Assembly: GCF_017876155.1 (NCBI RefSeq)
Contig: NZ_JAGINP010000011.1
Span: forward strand, 62,001-126,000
Reading direction: 5' to 3'
Length of the DNA stretch: 64,000 nt
Source: Azospirillum rugosum
GTDB taxonomy: Bacteria; Pseudomonadota; Alphaproteobacteria; Azospirillales; Azospirillaceae
How positions within the stretch are numbered: position 1 is the first letter of the stretch; every line of letters begins with the position of its first letter. Shown one piece after another: positions 62,850 to 64,000 of this stretch. The notes under the pieces were generated by a model. That model worked only from the letters and a program-made list of their open reading frames with translations. It was not told the DNA's origin and ran no database searches. Both the position numbers and the translations under genes were made by a program.

Positions 62850-63660
62850 CGGGCAAGGCGGGCTCCATCAGGCCGACGCGGCGGTACAGCTCCGGCCGGT
62901 GCCGCGTCCAGTTCTCGATCACGCACTCGGTCGCCGGGCGGTCGTAGTAGGTCCAGGGCAGCGCGCGCGCGTTCAACCCCACGAAATGCGCGCCGACCCG
63001 CCCGAGTTCCGGCGTCTTCGGCCAGAAGGGCGAACAGATCGACACGTCCGCCGTGGACACCACATGGGCCGGTCGGCCGAGGTCGAGCGCCACGACCTGG
63101 AGCCCCTGCTCGTCCAGCTCCGACGCGAGGGGGACGGGATGCCGCTCCAGCACCGCTTGCAGCGCCGCACCCAGGTCGTAGCCCGGCGGCAGGCCGCGGA
63201 TGCCGGCGTTGCGCGGCTCCTCCCGCGTGAAGGTGGTGAAGGCGCCGTGGGCGAGCGTCACGTCGCCGGCGATCAGGCAGCGCGGCTCCGCCTCCTCCAG
63301 CCAGGCGCGCATGGCCGCGGGCAGGTCCCAGAGGATGCAGTCGTTGTCGAGCGACAGCTCGTAGCGGTCGGGGAACAGGCGCAACGGGGCGAACTTCCAG
63401 GCCACCCCCTCCGCCATGGCACCGTCCAGGTGGTGGCTGAGGAAGTCCGGCAGCCCGCCCGCCGCCCGCCACGCCACGGCGTCCGGCACGGGCCCGGTGC
63501 GCTCCCGCGCCACCTCCGGGGTCATGCTGTTGACGACGACCGCGTAGCGCGCCTCCGGCCCGAACAGCCTCCAGGCGCCCCAGATCGACAGGCGCAGCGC
63601 CTCGAACCCGCGCGGGCTGACGTCGCCGATGGTCCAACGGACACCCAGCGGCCGGGTCAT
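62842..63660 (-). CDS. Glycosyltransferase-like protein with DxD motif
   Basis: A 272-residue protein with a GT-A-like pattern: an N-terminal strand-rich part (RYAVVVNSMTPEV) and the motif LSLDNDCILWDLP, which resembles the metal-binding DxD of nucleotide-sugar transferases. The C-terminus YYDRPATECVIENWTRHRP is not assigned. ATG 63660 has GGAGG and overlaps the preceding gene (ATGA). No signal peptide. Function is inferred from the motif only. Confidence 0.62.
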   Translation of the reverse strand: MTRPLGVRWTIGDVSPRGFEALRLSIWGAWRLFGPEARYAVVVNSMTPEVARERTGPVPDAVAWRAAGGLPDFLSHHLDGAMAEGVAWKFAPLRLFPDRYELSLDNDCILWDLPAAMRAWLEEAEPRCLIAGDVTLAHGAFTTFTREEPRNAGIRGLPPGYDLGAALQAVLERHPVPLASELDEQGLQVVALDLGRPAHVVSTADVSICSPFWPKTPELGRVGAHFVGLNARALPWTYYDRPATECVIENWTRHRPELYRRVGLMEPALPDG

Positions 63661-64000
63661 GCGCCGCCTCCGGCGGTGAAGCGGCGGGTCAGGCTCGGCT
63701 GGTCCACAGCGCCCCATTTGTACTTGTAGGCCTCGCGCCCGCGCAGGAAGTGGAACTCGGCGGCCCCCTCCGCCAGCGCCTCCGCGATGGCGTGCCCCAC
63801 CGCGAGGACGCCGGGACCCTGCGCGGCAAGCTCCGGGTCGAAGCCGCCCAGGTAGTAGTAGGCGCGCCGCCCGTCGCCGAGACCGTAATGCACCGCGGCC
63901 AGACGCCCGCCGATGTGCAGCCGGTGCATGCGCAGCAGGCCGGCCTCGGCCAGCGCGGGCACGGCCGCGCGGTGGAAGGCCTGCACGGCCGGGTCGGCCA
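63657..64000 (-). CDS. BioF2/CelD-like GNAT acetyltransferase, 5' end outside window
   Basis: At least 113 C-terminal residues of a BioF2-type (Acetyltransf_6) protein: RMHRLHIGGRLAAVHYGLGD, YYYLGGFDPELA and FHFLRGREAYKYKWGA are the typical end of this family, which often works in exopolysaccharide or cellulose synthesis. The frame stays open to the window end, so the start is missing. It overlaps the glycosyltransferase-like gene by 4 bp. Confidence 0.82.
   Translation of the reverse strand, partial: ADPAVQAFHRAAVPALAEAGLLRMHRLHIGGRLAAVHYGLGDGRRAYYYLGGFDPELAAQGPGVLAVGHAIAEALAEGAAEFHFLRGREAYKYKWGAVDQPSLTRRFTAGGGA

Overview
The window is high-GC DNA (about 68 percent by eye) with dense, mostly short-gap gene packing. 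Several traits point to an alphaproteobacterium of the Rhodospirillales, most likely Azospirillum: many chemoreceptors and cyclic-di-GMP proteins, a DctS/DctR plus DctPQM dicarboxylate TRAP system, DUF29 proteins, pentapeptide-repeat paralogues, an ArsR-methyltransferase regulator upstream of metF, and a TreS-maltokinase/GlgB/GlgX/MalQ cluster. No rRNA, tRNA, CRISPR array, transposase or phage gene was found, so this looks like chromosomal or chromid backbone with scattered short palindromic repeats and one AT-rich patch.

Layout. 1-9476: DUF882 murein peptidase, a pentapeptide protein, Lrp and LysE, a 42-residue membrane protein, patatin, an RlmM-like methyltransferase, Bfd ferredoxin behind a Fur-box-like site, and an orphan sensor kinase. 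9577-15660: the dctS-dctR sensor pair, divergent from dctP-dctQ-dctM. 15807-24767: GST, a solute-binding protein paired with a chemoreceptor, a molybdopterin oxidoreductase, nitronate monooxygenase, a diguanylate cyclase, a secreted pentapeptide protein and a thioesterase. 24816-32526 (all minus): a HEPN/MNT pair, then an SAH/SAM-cycle operon read in the order ArsR-methyltransferase, metF, three tandem DUF29 genes, metH. A perfect 16-bp palindrome sits in the promoter of that operon.

32961-43315: mlaA-mlaC, a pentapeptide-PilZ fusion, a seven-repeat propeller-like protein beside an AT-rich stretch, ettA, a DUF188 protein, a membrane PAS protein with a degenerate exonuclease domain, an exported lectin-fold protein and a TadG-like protein. 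43334-48418: a PAS-GGDEF-EAL protein, a short unknown protein, two long hairpins, a chemoreceptor and bacterioferritin. 48548-60948 (minus): an alpha-glucan/trehalose cluster (treS-maltokinase, glgB, a HEPN/MNT pair, glgX, a response regulator, malQ). 61093-64000: bacteriohemerythrin, a small unknown protein, and an overlapping set encoding a BioF2-type acetyltransferase (cut by the window end), a glycosyltransferase-like protein and a GNAT enzyme.

How the parts work together. DctS/DctR probably senses C4-dicarboxylates and drives the adjacent transporter. Bfr and Bfd form a split iron storage and release pair. The ArsR-methyltransferase probably represses metF/metH according to the SAH/SAM state. 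The glucan cluster interconverts trehalose, maltose, maltose-1-phosphate and glycogen. The most unusual items are the DUF29 triplet inside the methionine operon, the HEPN/MNT pair inside the glycogen cluster (its HEPN lacks the usual catalytic Arg), the pentapeptide-PilZ fusion, the exonuclease domain that has lost its DEDDh residues, and the propeller protein built from two-repeat units.
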